Below are positions 32,439 to 43,731 of a stretch of DNA of 64,000 bases, one piece after another (position 1 is the stretch's first letter; every line of letters starts with the position of its first letter). The stretch comes from Patiria pectinifera (Eukaryota > Echinodermata > Asteroidea > Valvatida > Asterinidae). Below the pieces are notes generated by a model that searched no databases, was not told where the DNA came from, and saw nothing but the letters and a program-made list of their open reading frames with translations. The position numbers and the translations under genes are program-made. The stretch covers positions 992,001 to 1,056,000 of the forward strand of contig CM057130.1 in NCBI GenBank assembly GCA_029964075.1, written 5' to 3'.

Positions 32439-33302
32439 GCTTTAAAAGCTGAGAGTGTAGCGCTACAGATGTCCCTTGCGATTTAAGTACTTGGGGAAGG
32501 ATGATGACCTTGGAAACAGAAGTAATCTGGAAAAGGGGAAGGTGATCAGAGATATCAGCATAAAGTATACCTGAGGCAGAAATATCGGTGTTATTGTTAG
32601 TAAGGATATTGTCGATAAGAGTGGAGCTGTGGGGTGTGATACGAGTGGGTTTATCTATCAATGGACGGAGACCGTAGGCATAAAAAGAATTCACAAAATC
32701 CTCTGTAGGCTGATGAGTGGAATAATTCGTCAAGTCAAGATTGAAGTCACCCATTATATAACACAGCATCTTTTCATTCGTGATCTTGTTGAGGCAAATA
32801 TCAAATGAATGGGAAAAAAATTGTGATGTCCCAGGAGCTCTGTAAACATTACCAATGATAAGATTACAAGCACCATCACGCTGGATCTCAATAAACACAC
32901 ATTCAAAGTCCTCACAAGAGGACATGAGACTCGTCTCTTTTGATGAAGTTCAGGCAGTCACTGACAAAAATGGGCAACTCCTCCCCCTACTCGGTTACAC
33001 CGTGATGAGTGAACAAGATGGAAGTTGTTCATGTGAATATAGGCAGGAGGAGTTTCTTTAAACCACGTTTCAGTGAAGCCATATACAGAGAAAGAAGAGG
33101 TAAGGGAGCAAAGGTAATCCTGGACATCAAAAACAAGTTTACAGAGACTTCTGGTGTTTAAGTAGAAAATATAAATATCACCCGGTGTGTTGCTTAACTG
33201 ATTAAAACCATCAGTATCATAATACGAGCAATTGTCATTATCTGCCAAAATACCATCTTCATTAACATTAATCAAATCATCAGCACTATTTCGGTTAAAC
33301 AT
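32439..33302 (-). pseudogene. LINE apurinic-type endonuclease region
   Basis: Two minus-strand frames. 33302-32958 has FYLNTRSLCKL and VYGFTETWF, the first conserved blocks of the endonuclease/exonuclease/phosphatase fold. 32925-32428 has LIIGNVYRAPG, MGDFNLDL, TLIDNILTNN and ISDHLPLF, the catalytic Asn/Asp and terminal His blocks. A frame change near 32950 separates them. Domain order and motifs fit CR1/L2-like (Jockey-superfamily) LINEs. Confidence 0.88.
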
Positions 33303-33954
33303 TCAAGCAAAATACACAAACGAATCACATAGACAACAGAAACAATTACATTAATGTACAAGGGATTGCAATAGCAATAAAACACAAAAGAAAAGCACTT
33401 TGTAGTATAAGGAAACGTGGGCAACTGAATCGAGCTCATCAGCTGAAAAAAACTCAGTATGCGCCAAACTAAGTGAAAGTGAACAAAAAGAAAAAGAAAC
33501 AAATTAAGCCAGCCATGAATTAAACAACGAAAACAATACGCTCAAAAGTAAACAGCATATGTAAAATCAACCTTAAAGTAAACAAAAGTAAACTCGAAGG
33601 CCACATGATAAATGGAACAGGTACGTGTGAAGCAGCTGCACAGGCCTCAAGGTAAAAAAAACAACCAAAAAAACCCCACCGAAACAAATTAAAGATGAGT
33701 CACAAGCAAAAACGACATAATTAAAAAAAAAAGGAACTAATGAAAATATAAACAGATCAATGAAAACGTAAGCGACTTTAATCCGCAAGGAAAACAAATA
33801 ACCAAATTATGTGCGAAAATGTGTTATTAAAGATACAAATATGCATTGTGTGACAGGAGCAGTAACATGCATACATTGTATGTATCTTCAAATGCAGACC
33901 AGTGAGAAAATTGCAGGGTGTTTAATCATACAATGGCCTGAGAAGGGGCAGTTA
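33303..33954. other. A-rich spacer between LINE ORF regions
   Basis: On the minus strand this is T-rich with no credible protein. It may be a 5' part or inter-ORF region of a LINE. Confidence 0.4.
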
Positions 33955-34530
33955 TTGTCGGGAAACGACTGCTGGAGCACCTCTGTGACCACGCCATTTA
34001 CCAGCATAGAAACGGTACTGTTTACCTTCCCGGTATGCCTTGCTCACTTCAGCCTTCCACCTACGCTTCTCCTGCAGATCTTGTCTAGTCAGGACCTCCT
34101 CTACGCAGAAGTAGGTCTCCTCTGATAGGGCCTGTCGCTAGTGCCGCAAGATTGCAAGCTTATCCTGGTAGCAGTTCAATTTGAAGAGAAGATGTTGGGG
34201 CTTACCAGGGATCTTGGGGCCATCACGATGGGCTCATTCAATCTTAACGTCAGTCAGATCAAACTTGTCTCGAAGAAGATTCTTGGTCAGGCTTAGGCAT
34301 TCTTCATCTTTTTCTTGTGGAAAGCCGATAACTCTGACATTGTTACGTCTGCTGAAGCGTTCAAGTTTGTTGAGCATTTCATTGTGGTCAGCCAGCTGTT
34401 GATCTATTGTACTGACATGTTCGCACAATTGCTCCAGCTCCTTCACCTTCTTCTCAAGATCGGAAATTCTCCGGCTTTCGAATTGGATCGACTCGTTGAT
34501 GTTTACTCTCCATCAGGGTGATGCGCTTGT
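33955..34530 (-). pseudogene. LINE ORF1-like (coiled coil plus RRM-type domain)
   Basis: The minus-strand frame starts with a coiled-coil stretch (MKELEQLCEHVSTIDQQLAD, 34446 downward). It then has FSRRNNVRVIGFPQEKDEEC, the start of the RNA-binding domain of LINE ORF1 proteins. After a TGA at 34234-34236 the same frame continues with AHRDGPKIPGKPQHLLFKLN, a second stop TAG at 34138-34140, and a C-terminal RFYAGKWRGH segment. Two nonsense changes make it a pseudogene. It may belong to the LINE at 28-33 kb or to a separate one. Confidence 0.8.
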
Positions 34531-34589
34531 TGATATCAGCTTGACCTCGGTGGAGGTCGGTAAGCGCTTTTTCTGGCAAAGCGTTGGAA

Positions 34590-34880
34590 TTTATTATTTA
34601 TTTATTCCATTTCTTTACCCAGGGTATGCCCAAACAGTTTAAAACTGGTTTCCATTGGGGCCCTGCATACAATAAATAATGACTACAAACATGTATAATT
34701 GTACAATACATTACAAATACAATAAAATTTAATACAGTGAGAAAAAAAAAACATTATTTGAATAATGCATAGGTGTTAAGCAAATATTATAAATACAATA
34801 TATTTTAAAACTATACTACATGTACAGTGTGAATGCTTTACTATAAAGTTGATTCAGTGAACACGAACAATTTGGATCTA
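34590..34880 (-). mobile_element. Probable LINE 3' tail on the minus strand
   Basis: TTTATTATTTATTTATTCC followed by ACCCAGGGTATGCCC and GGGGCCCTGCATAC on plus. Reversed, it ends in AAATAAATAAT repeats, like other LINE 3' ends. The boundary is approximate. Confidence 0.45.
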
Positions 34881-35123
34881 TCTTGTAACATCAAGGAAAG
34901 AAGAAAAAAATATTGCTGTAACTATGTTGATATCTGCCCGGTGATTTTGCCACTTTTCTCGGCATTTTGGCCCTGATGACGTTGATCCAAATAGGCAGTA
35001 GGTGACATCAGACACTAATCGTCGGCCATTCGTAGCTGAGAGCAGGTTTAGAAGCTGGAAATTGTGATCGTATATCAAATTTTGAAGAGCCCAAAATTGT
35101 ACGTCTCGTCTACATGATTACGT

Positions 35124-35172
35124 GATCGCCCGATTTGGTCCAGTAAAAACTACTGGACCAAATCGGGCGATC
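35124..35172. other. Perfect 22-bp-armed hairpin
   Basis: The left arm at 35124-35145 starts GATCGCCCGATTTGGTC. A five-base AAAAC loop follows, then the exact reverse complement at 35151-35172. Confidence 0.95.
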
Positions 35173-35214
35173 TATAGTTATCATTTTTCTTTTAACAGAA
35201 TTCTCCATGCATTG

Positions 35215-35440
35215 GTATAGGTCAGACAATGCTGGCAGAACGCAATTTTTTGGAGGGGGGGGGTAGTTTTGTTCATTTTCTTTTCATTTTTTGGTGGGTT
35301 GACCATTGACTTTTCGAGATATTCTCTCCCAAAGAAGACCACCCCTATTTTCCCCAAAGCGGAAAAGTTGGCACCTTGAAAAACAATCCCTCCACAACAT
35401 GGCAAAATAGCATCTGGATTGATCGCCATGGCGACCAATC
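35215..35440. repeat. Diverged relative of the 470-bp MITE
   Basis: TTCATTTTCTTTTCATTTTT, GGTTGACCATTGACTTTT, AAGACCACCCCTATTTTCCC and CCTTGAAAAACAATCCCTCC parallel the order of words in copies A and B, with many changes. Ends not resolved. Confidence 0.5.
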
Positions 35441-35900
35441 AAAGTGCCCTGTGATTTGTCTGTCTGATGCCAGTCATTTTTTTTTGAATTCAAAATGGCA
35501 GCCTCCAACGAGGCGTGTGCGACAACGATGTTTCTCGAATTGAAGGTGAAATTTCTCTTTTCTTCCAAAAGGTATCCACATTTGTATTTTCAATTTCCAC
35601 TGAAGCCTACAGGGGCGCATCATGCAGTTTGAGGACTGTTTGGGATGTTAAATCTGAAGATTTAGGGGGTAGGAGTAAAAATGGTCAAATGTGGTTATTG
35701 ATACCGCCACGTACTTTATGATCCTAGGACCCTACTATCGACCGACCATCGCCGTTCAAAAAGGCGATTCGTAGAGTCCTATCGGACTAGTCATGGTCAG
35801 GATGCAGTGTGTTCTTAATGGTGTACTCACGTCCTTACGTTTCTGAAAATTTCCTCGAATTCTGTTGTTGGGTTATCCCGATATAACAAAGTACATTGTG
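35440..35900. other. No gene seen
   Basis: Unique-looking, with one short open frame (35515-35721) that lacks an ATG context or splice support. Confidence 0.4.
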
Positions 35901-35914
35901 TTTAACTGTAGCGG

Positions 35915-36010
35915 GTCGACTCGACTCGAGTCCCTCATCAAAAGACTCGACTCGGATGAAGGCTAATAACACTACAGTCCCAAAAATAAAAGCAAAACTT
36001 TGCGAACAAT
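35915..36010 (-). mobile_element. Fragment of a hAT-like element 3 relative
   Basis: GGTCGACTCGACTCGAGTCC, then CTCATCA(A/G)AAGACTCGACT and GAAGGCTAATAA..AGTCCCAAAAATAAAAGC, match the reverse complement of about 31,235-31,330. Confidence 0.75.
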
Positions 36011-36104
36011 ATTCAAATCCGACAATTATTAACACTAGATTACAGAATGGTGTGTCGTATTTTGAACAGGCAGACATTATACCAGTATAATTTTTTTGTG
36101 GTTG

Positions 36105-36225
36105 ACACAGCAGGGGGGGGGGGTTCTACTTATTTTTTTAGGAATTTGTATGAAAAAAAAAATTTGGACAGAGCTGGGTTGTTTTTTTACCCCCCCCCCG
36201 GATCTGCGCCTGATAACCCTGCTTG
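36105..36225. repeat. G/C-tract repeat
   Basis: G11 at about 36112 and C10 at about 36191, followed by GGATCTGCGCCTG, the reverse of the GGCGGATCC-type end seen elsewhere. Confidence 0.5.
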
Positions 36226-36229
36226 TATT

Positions 36230-36796
36230 ATTTGCACATGACAATTAACATTTGGGGTCTGTCATACTTTTACTCAAATATAAAAATAAACACGGGACCA
36301 AGAATTGCGACGAGGAAGCGCGCGCGCAACGAGACAGAGAGGGAGCGCGACGAGACGAATCAGGCAGCGACGAGCGAGAGGAACCCTATAATATTATGGT
36401 ATTTGTCCCCCCCCCCCACTTTTTTAACCCTGAATAAATATTGCAGCCTACAGTTTGATTTTATCATAGCTCAGGATGGCTGATTCAATGAATCCAAACT
36501 CAAAAATGATGTTTAAAAGATGATCTATTGCTTAAAAAAAATGGTTAAAGTGGCCAGATATTGCCTGAAATCGCAGACAGAGCAAATAGAATCCACATTT
36601 CCGTTGCCCGCCACGCTTGTACGGTTTCTCGCCGCGCGCTCGCATTACTTTTCACGCACATTATGCCTCCCCCCTCCATGGGCTGCGCTTCGGCGTGACT
36701 GTACAACTTACCTTCACCATTTGCTGCTTGTTAGATTTCACGACCCTCCCCCCTTTGGAAAAGCTGAATCGGAACTGGAACCGTTGATATTTTATA
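36230..36796. other. No gene seen
   Basis: It includes a GAGA-rich patch (AGACAGAGAGGGAGCGCGAC near 36330) and a C10 tract at about 36408. Confidence 0.4.
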
Positions 36797-38460
36797 CAAG
36801 CTGATTAACCCGATCATAGATCGGGTAGGGCGTAGTGTTGGGGATGAAAATATGGGGAGTTAAATGTAAATGGGGGATATAGTTGAGGAGACATGCAGTT
36901 ACAGAAAAGCAATTTCTGTGGTGTGATCTGAGGCAATTTCTGAACACTAAAATCAATTTCAGCAAAAGATCATCTTTTAAAGTTTTGAGTTTGGAGTAAT
37001 TGAATCAGCTACATGTATTCTGGGCAATAGAATCATTATTGTAGGCTACAATTTTTATCCGGGAAGAAAAAGTGTGGGGGACCATACAATGTGGGTGGAG
37101 GGGGGGGGGTCCCCGTCCCCCGTTGATTTACGCACATGATAATTATTTACCATGGCAACTGTCTGTAAATGTTCCTGTTGGTCTGTTAAATTGGCATTTT
37201 GTGAGGCATTCGCATTTGGAAAACGTAGTGAAAAGGTTACCGTAGTACACAGGCGAAGGCTGATTGTACAGTTTTGACAATAAATCATAATGCAATAAAA
37301 CGTGAAGGTGTCATTTGAAATGAAAATGTTGAGTGTTTCCGGTCTGAATCATGGAGGAAGGTCAAAATTAAGTTTCAGAATTGGACTCTTCAACAAACGT
37401 AAACTTTGAACCTCTTACAATTTGCGAGACTGTCTGCGAGGAAAAAGTCGATTCAACTTTTATTCAAGTTGGTTCAACAATCTATATAAGAGCAAGTTTT
37501 TATCGGCCTCCGAGAAAAGTTTGCTCCTGAAGGATCCGAGACCGCGGTCTTCTGCGACGCCAAAATCACTCCACGTCCGTGGAAAAATGTGGAGGGTGTC
37601 TTTCGCCGGATCGGACACTTTTTGTCGATTTTTTTGTGACTGCGTTAAAGATCGCGATATTTGAAGAAATGCATCGATCCTTCGTTGATCCCAAACAGGC
37701 CCCCGAAATTATAACGCGACACTGAATTATACGTGGCGGGCAGCGAACTAACAAAGCTCAGCCTTGGTGGAAGCATGGAGCTGTATTAACACACGATGGA
37801 AGCAACAGAGCACTCTATCACGTCACATGCTTGCGCTTCAAATAGCGAGCACCATAGACTCAACCTCGTTTCCAGGGTGTGGAGCAGACTGCAGTACGCG
37901 TTGCCATCGACGGTTTTACGCATAGCCCGGAAATACTACGCAGTGTAGACTTTCGATTGGTCAGACCGCGCAAGGCATACTAATGTGTAGTCCTTCTGAG
38001 TATTCGTTGCACTCAGCGCAGGGGGCGGCAAGCAAAGCATATGAAAGAATAGGGACACTTGATGGCCACGAACCATGGACAAACAATATTTTATCAAGGT
38101 CACCGTTTGGTGAACACTTTTGTAGAACGGCCAAGTAGAACACGTGAACGGAATCCCTACGTTGAAGCCGCTGACCTCGCACAGTCTAGACTCGCAGAAA
38201 AGCCAGCACAGAGGGCGGCCAGGCAGTCAACGTGAAAGCGCGCACGACGGCAAATTCCTGTGCAAAACGCAGTCACGAAAAATCGATCGCCGGTCCGTAC
38301 GGGAAAATTAGGACGACCCGAAGTGTCCGACCCGGCGGAAGACACCCTCCGCATTTTTCTACGGACGTGGAGCGATTTTTGCGCCGTGGGAGCCCGCAGT
38401 CTCGAATCCTTTCAGGAGCAAACATCGTCTCGGGGGCCGAGTAAATCTCTCTCTTATATA
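36797..38460. mobile_element. Second copy of the 2.2-kb block
   Basis: It starts CAAGCTGATTAACCCGATCA and ends CTCTCTTATATA. Parallel to 17,943-20,145 but without the internal duplication, so about 1.66 kb. The two copies differ by scattered substitutions and indels. Confidence 0.8.
37503..38444. mobile_element. Long-terminal-inverted-repeat element, copy 2
   Basis: The ends CGGCCTCCGAGA.. and ..CTCGGGGGCCGA are inverted repeats of about 115 bp, as in copy 1 (19,153). Its minus-strand frames resemble those in copy 1 but are shifted by indels, which argues against a conserved protein. Confidence 0.72.
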
Positions 38461-38482
38461 ATTATATAGATTGTGCTTCGGC

Positions 38483-39189
38483 ACATATACTCCTATAATT
38501 TAGTCGAGTATGTATGGGGGACCCCCGTGCACCCTCCCCCCGAACTAACTTTCACATATTTTTGTGGGTGCCTTTTAGGGTCCTAAAACACATTTTGGAT
38601 GTTAACAGTAAACAAAAATCCGATGCGATGGAGATATCCAAGATGGCGGCCAATATGGCCACCAAAATTGGTACCAACTGGTAAAAAAGACATAATATCA
38701 GCCAAATAATGTGATAAAAGCATAAAAAGAGTTAGTTATATGTTTTAGACCCTCAAAACTCATTTATGGTATCTTTTTTGCTGTTATGCTTCAAATTCAA
38801 GATGGCGGCCGATTTGGTGGCCAATATGGCCGCCATATTGGTAAAAATTGGAAAAAGTCACATATCAGACTAATAGTATGATAAAATCATAAATAAAATT
38901 GTAAAATATGATTTTGACACTCTCAAATTCATTTCAGGTATCTCTTTTGGCTATCATACTTCCAATTCATGATGATGGCCAGGATGGTGGCCAATATGGC
39001 CGCCAAAATGGTAAACAAAATCAACAAAAAAGTCATATATCAGCCACAAAATGTGATAAAAGCATTAATAAAATTGTAAGTTATATGTTTAAAGAACCCC
39101 CCAAAAAAAATTGGTGAAAGTTAGTTGGGGGGGGGGGTGCAGGGGGGGTACACGGGTGGGGTCCCCCATATATACTCCCCTAATTAGAC
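38483..39189. mobile_element. Inverted-repeat element with three internal 165-bp units
   Basis: The left end GAGTATGTATGGGGGACC..CCCGAACTAACTTTCAC is the reverse complement of the right end (GTGAAAGTTAGT..GGGTCCCCCATATATACTC), about 60 bp. Between them three imperfect tandem units of about 160-170 bp each carry AAGATGGCGGC (or ATGATGGCC) and CCAATATGGCC words, at about 38640, 38799 and 38970. No protein. Confidence 0.75.
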
Positions 39190-39279
39190 CTACAAAAAAC
39201 TTGACACACACACATCAGACAGACATCAGACCTACAGCGTGGGATATTTCAATATTGGGCAGTATTCAAATATTCGTGA

Positions 39280-39395
39280 CTCGAATAGACTCTAAATATT
39301 TTACTCTACTCGACTCGATTCGACTACACGTACACTGTGACTCGACTCGACTTAAACTTGACCTAACGACTCTTAATGACTCTGACTGGTTGTTA
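39280..39395. repeat. GACTCGA-rich fragment
   Basis: It repeats ACTCGACTCGA/GACTCGA, probably a decayed end of a hAT-like element 3 relative. No ends visible. Confidence 0.5.
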
Positions 39396-39399
39396 TGAA

Positions 39400-40560
39400 T
39401 TAATGGGCTACGGTTTTCCAAGACGAAATTATAGTCTCTGGGTTGGAGTATGTACTATGTATTTTGTTCCTTGTTGAGCATCGTTTTCTGCGCAACCTAA
39501 ACACCTGTGAGAGTTCTGAGTATAGGCCCCCCCCCCTTTAAAAGTATTTTGAAGTACGGGCAATTCGCACTGTTGGCTAAGGGAATTTCAATACAGGGGT
39601 GCACCCGTAAGTGTGAACTATGACGATTGCATAGTGCGTGTCACACTACCTCTTCGAGGTTTTCTACGGACATTATTTAAGAGGGAACTGAACACGCTAA
39701 GTACATGGATACACAGACAAATAAAAACAAGGTCAACTCAATCTTGGGTTCTCAAACTTATTCATTTCAACTGTCTCTTATTCACTATTAAAATTTACCA
39801 ATTCCAAAACTATGATATGAAATTACACTCAACTGATCGAACTGAAATTTGGGCCCAGACAAGTTTTAAAATCTCAAGTATTCGTCTCCAAATTTACAAT
39901 TTCAAAGTTATAAAATGGACGTCACAATTAAAAAGAGGATTTTACATGAGCTGCACTAAAATTATTTGAGCCTCTAAAATTCAGTAATCAATGCATTCAG
40001 AAATCTAATCAGTAAAATAGCTCACGATATCTAGATGAGTTGTACCCGTATTTCAATTATGCAATTCCACAGAATGGCATGTTCCAATCTAAGTTGATCA
40101 CTTAAGTCAAATTCATCAATCAATTCTATCAAATCTATCAATTCTTCAAATTTTCAATTCTCAAATCTTCACCTCTTAATTATTCTCTAATTTTTAATTT
40201 CTGCACTTTCCTTCAAATTTCGTGAATCTTTAACTAAAACACTCCTTGTTTGACACTTAGTGTTTTATCACCGCAATTAATTCTAATAACCTTAATTCTC
40301 AACTTGTAACAATTCACAACTTCAGATCACCTATTAACCCATGAAGTTTCAAACTTTCACTTCTTAAACTTCAATCACAAAATCTTTGTTCAATCTCAAA
40401 AATTCTCAATTCGTTTCTTAGATTCACTTATTAATCACCGTATCTTCAATTTGACCTCAAAATTCACAAATCGTAATTCACTTCAAGTTTATCAATTTTC
40501 TCTTCTGTTTAAGTTGAAACCTTTCTGTTTCTATCACCATTTACTCTCTCAATAACACTT
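39400..40560. other. T/C-rich non-coding stretch
   Basis: Strongly biased to T, C and A with many TTCAA and TCAATT words. The plus frame 39613-39969 is probably a by-product of low complexity. Confidence 0.4.
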
Positions 40561-40571
40561 CTTTATTTTTT

Positions 40572-40765
40572 GTTCAAACACTTCTTCCAATTTTGGTTCA
40601 AACACTTCTTCAATTTTGGTTCAAACACCTCTTTAATTTTGGTTCAAACACTTCTTCAATTTTGGTTCAAACACTTCTTCAATTTTGGTTCAAACACTTC
40701 TTCAATTTTGGTTCAAACACTTCTTCAATTTTGGTTCTAACCCTTCTTCAATTTTGGGTCAACCT
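40572..40765. repeat. 23-bp minisatellite, about 8 copies
   Basis: Unit AATTTTGGTTCAAACACTTC plus TTC, 23 bp. The open frame across it follows from a unit that lacks stops in every phase. Confidence 0.9.
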
Positions 40766-40769
40766 TCTT

Positions 40770-42740
40770 TTCTTTCTGTACTAATCTCAAGTCATTTAGA
40801 TTATCAATACCACATCAAATATTATCTTCGCGAAAATTGAATAATTATTAATCCTTCTTTCAATCTTGTTGATTTAAAAATTTTAACACTCACATTCAAA
40901 ATCCAAATCAAGTTTATGGTATTTCGCCAGTTATGTTATACAATCATAAAGGTTACTGCCGCCAGGTCCTTGTCAGCCTGCCAACTGTCCATGCAGCATC
41001 ACTCAGATTCCGGTCCAAGGGGTCCGGTAGAGGTAGGGGTCCTGGACAAGAGCTTCAGTTCTTCAGGGTAGTGCGAGGCTCACTCTACTCGGTAGAAATA
41101 TCTCCCAATTCTTTGTGCCATCTGAGATTAGAAATTGTAAAAGCCAAAATCCCACTAAGATTCCGCACCATTTTTAGCAAGTAAAGAATTCAATCTCAGA
41201 TTTTACAATTAATCAATTTCACTTCTAATTAATACAAGAAATAAAGTGGGCAAAGAAAATAATTTAAACTTACAGTTAGCATCTTCGAAACTCTCTCGGA
41301 GTTGCATACAATGTCAGCTTTTTATGCAGACCACATAATCGCAATGTAGATATGTGGTTGATGGCTGTTCAGGCTAAAGCTGGCAATAAAATCAGACTAG
41401 CTGTATGATTTTAGTTTCAGGACAAAATAGGTCCTCTCTCAAGTGTGTCTGGCGAGCAAGTGCCTGCAGCAGCTTAGCATAGGCAAAACCCCAAGCCGCT
41501 CCCATGCAAGGAATTTTGGAAGGCATTTGGCAAATGTTCATACTCTACTGACCACTCATACTGCTAACTATGGCACACACGGGCAACAAAGCACTTTCCT
41601 TGGCACACCCACATACCATGAATGGCTTACTCAACAATACTGAATATTCATCACTGGAACTTACAACCTATCACTGAATCCACACACACACACACACACA
41701 CCCAGACGTGTGTTACATACCTTGTGTGGACATTGCTTTGTTTTCGTGTAGTTAAGAAAACTCGGTACAAAAAATAACTTTACTCAAACTGTGAAAACTC
41801 TTTTAACCCAATTTTTTTTCTATGATTCCCTATAGTGTTTCTCTTCATTCTGCTACAGATAAACCTAACCCAAAAATGCCTCTAAACCTGTTTTCCAGAA
41901 AGGGCAAAACCTTATGTGGACACGGCTTAGTCCACATAAGGTTCACACAACCTGCATTATGTGGACCTCTTTTGTTCACAAGTCCACATAGGGTATGTAA
42001 CACAAACTCACCCCTACAAACACTCAAAACACTCAACCAAATTAATCAGTTCAATGAATAAATGAAACTAAGGAAAATATACGCAGTCACTTGTGACAGT
42101 GCGCTGCTATGGAACGCCAAAGCGGCAAGAAACTCCAATCAACACAAAGTAATTCTTGAGCTGGAAGGGCGCCACCAGGGTCACAATTTTTAATGTATTG
42201 GAAAAAATCAAACTTCTAAATAAAATTGAATTTCTTTTGCATGCGCCCCCTTCCCCGAAGCCAAATCCTGGGTGCGCCATTGTTATAGTAAGAGTCTTGT
42301 TAGACCACATCAGCCCTCAACATGAGAAATTCGCAAACCAAGAATAATTGTAGAAACTTTCGAACAGAAAAGTAAGCTGTGTTAGTGCATTGCTAATGTA
42401 AAGTCTATGAATTGACCCATTTGTAACATACCGACTGTACAAAAATAGTCATAAAGTTGTAAATTTGGAAGTTTTTAGTGTATTCTGATAGACGAAGACG
42501 TGCTTTATCAAGTGATTTTCATTTTGCTGATTTTCGGAATGATAAATAAAAAAATTGGGTCAAATGTCACGGTGACATATTAAAGGTCACGGTGAACTTT
42601 TTTTCACAAAATGTGTTTTTGACAAAACCATTGATTTAAGCCTGTAATTCTAACTATTTTAATACCAAATGTGCATTTATTTGATGAAAATTGGCATGGT
42701 TATGACATATTTGTTCCAAAACGGTGGTACATTGTATTTT
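40770..42740. other. No gene seen
   Basis: Mixed sequence with a (CA)n run (41684-41702) and an 11-bp-armed hairpin CTTATGTGGAC..GTCCACATAAG at 41911-41940. The region 41000-41180 is GC-richer, but its open frame has no recognisable domain. Confidence 0.4.
41684..41702. repeat. (CA)n microsatellite
   Basis: About nine CA dinucleotides. Confidence 0.9.
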
Positions 42741-42749
42741 TATTAATAC

Positions 42750-42957
42750 AGGACCAAGCCCAGTCTAATGTGGCTTTCGCGACCTGGGTTCGCATTCATG
42801 AGCACCCTACTGAGATAATGGCTTCTCAATCAGCTAACGACCATAAATTATGTTCGTACATATGGTGGCAGTGCATGGTTTGTCCTTGATCATACCGTGG
42901 AGCCTTTTTTTATAGCTCCATGATCATACGGTCAGGCTATCCCAATTAATTTGAGTG
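42750..42957. repeat. Left part of an inverted-repeat locus that received the BEL/Pao element
   Basis: GGACCAAGCCCAGTCTAATG at about 42751 has its near-exact reverse complement at 50,339-50,362, just beyond the retrotransposon. CGTGGAGC..GCTCCATGATCATACGG near 42897-42932 forms a smaller hairpin. A frame after ATTAATACAG| is open for 45 codons but is better explained by this repeat. Confidence 0.55.
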
Positions 42958-42962
42958 ACGAG
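42958..42962. other. Target site duplication, left (ACGAG)
   Basis: ACGAG precedes the 5' LTR and is repeated at 50292-50296 directly after the 3' LTR. Five bases are usual for BEL/Pao integration. Confidence 0.88.
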
Positions 42963-43698
42963 TGTCAGAAAGTAGTAGCTGTAGTGTTGTGCTGTCTAGC
43001 GCCCTCTTGTGGTTTGCATATTTATTTGGTTTACTGCTGGATAGCATGTAGGGCGCCCTCAATAATATCCTTATTTTCCAATCACATTAATGTCCGTAAC
43101 TTCAGTTCCAGCGTTTGTTCCAAACTTGAACTGTTTTCCCATTTATAGCAAACCAGGTTGCCTAAAATCCCATTCCTAGTTATCCCATAATCATCCAAGA
43201 TAATTCCTGTGCGTGATTTTGAATAGTAAGTACATTTTTGATGCCTTTATGGGGACCTTTCTGGGGTGATTTGTAACTGTTTTGATAATCATTTTAAGTA
43301 CATGTGTATAGTGATAAATACATGTACATGTTTACAGTGTTTTAGGGTCAGTTTTAGCCACTTAGTAATGCTAAAGTGTTATTACTCATAATTAAGGCTA
43401 TAATTAGTTCCATAGTGATTAAGTGTTGAAGCTATTTACACCCAATACCCATTTGTTTAATATTATCCATGTGATTATTGTAACTCTAAAGACATGTAGG
43501 CCCATGTTCATGTACATGTAGATCACATGACCCCCTTTATTCATTATTACATGTAATTAGGACACAGGACGCACATGTATAGATGCACTAGGGATTTCCG
43601 TTTATTTCCTTTCTTATTTTGTTCTTTATTTAGAACCACGGGAATAAATCACGGGAAAATCTCACGGGATAACTTTCAACGTACCTCACGTTTTTTCA
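42963..43698 (+). mobile_element. BEL/Pao 5' LTR
   Basis: 736 bp, TGTCAG...TTTTCA. It contains AATAAA at 43643-43648 near the 3' part, a likely polyadenylation signal. I counted five substitutions and no indels against the 3' LTR, about 99.3% identity. This implies a recent insertion. Confidence 0.92.
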
Positions 43699-43723
43699 TG
43701 GTCCTTCGAGCCGGATTCGAACC
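43699..43723 (+). promoter_or_regulatory. Primer binding site, complementary to tRNA-Tyr 3' end
   Basis: TGGTCCTTCGAGCCGGATTC begins with no gap after the LTR. Its complement ends GGCTCGAAGGACCA, which matches the acceptor end of eukaryotic tRNA-Tyr (5' acceptor strand CCTTCGA) plus CCA. Assignment is from knowledge of tRNA-Tyr sequences, not a search. Confidence 0.85.
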
Positions 43724-43731
43724 AGTGACCT

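Noticed and set aside
39613-39969. 118-codon plus-strand frame in the T/C-rich region
   Set aside because: It lies in low-complexity sequence with no stops by composition and no recognisable domain.
42750-42890. 45-codon frame after ATTAATACAG| as a host exon
   Set aside because: The segment is the arm of an inverted repeat flanking the BEL/Pao insertion, and no partner exons are visible.
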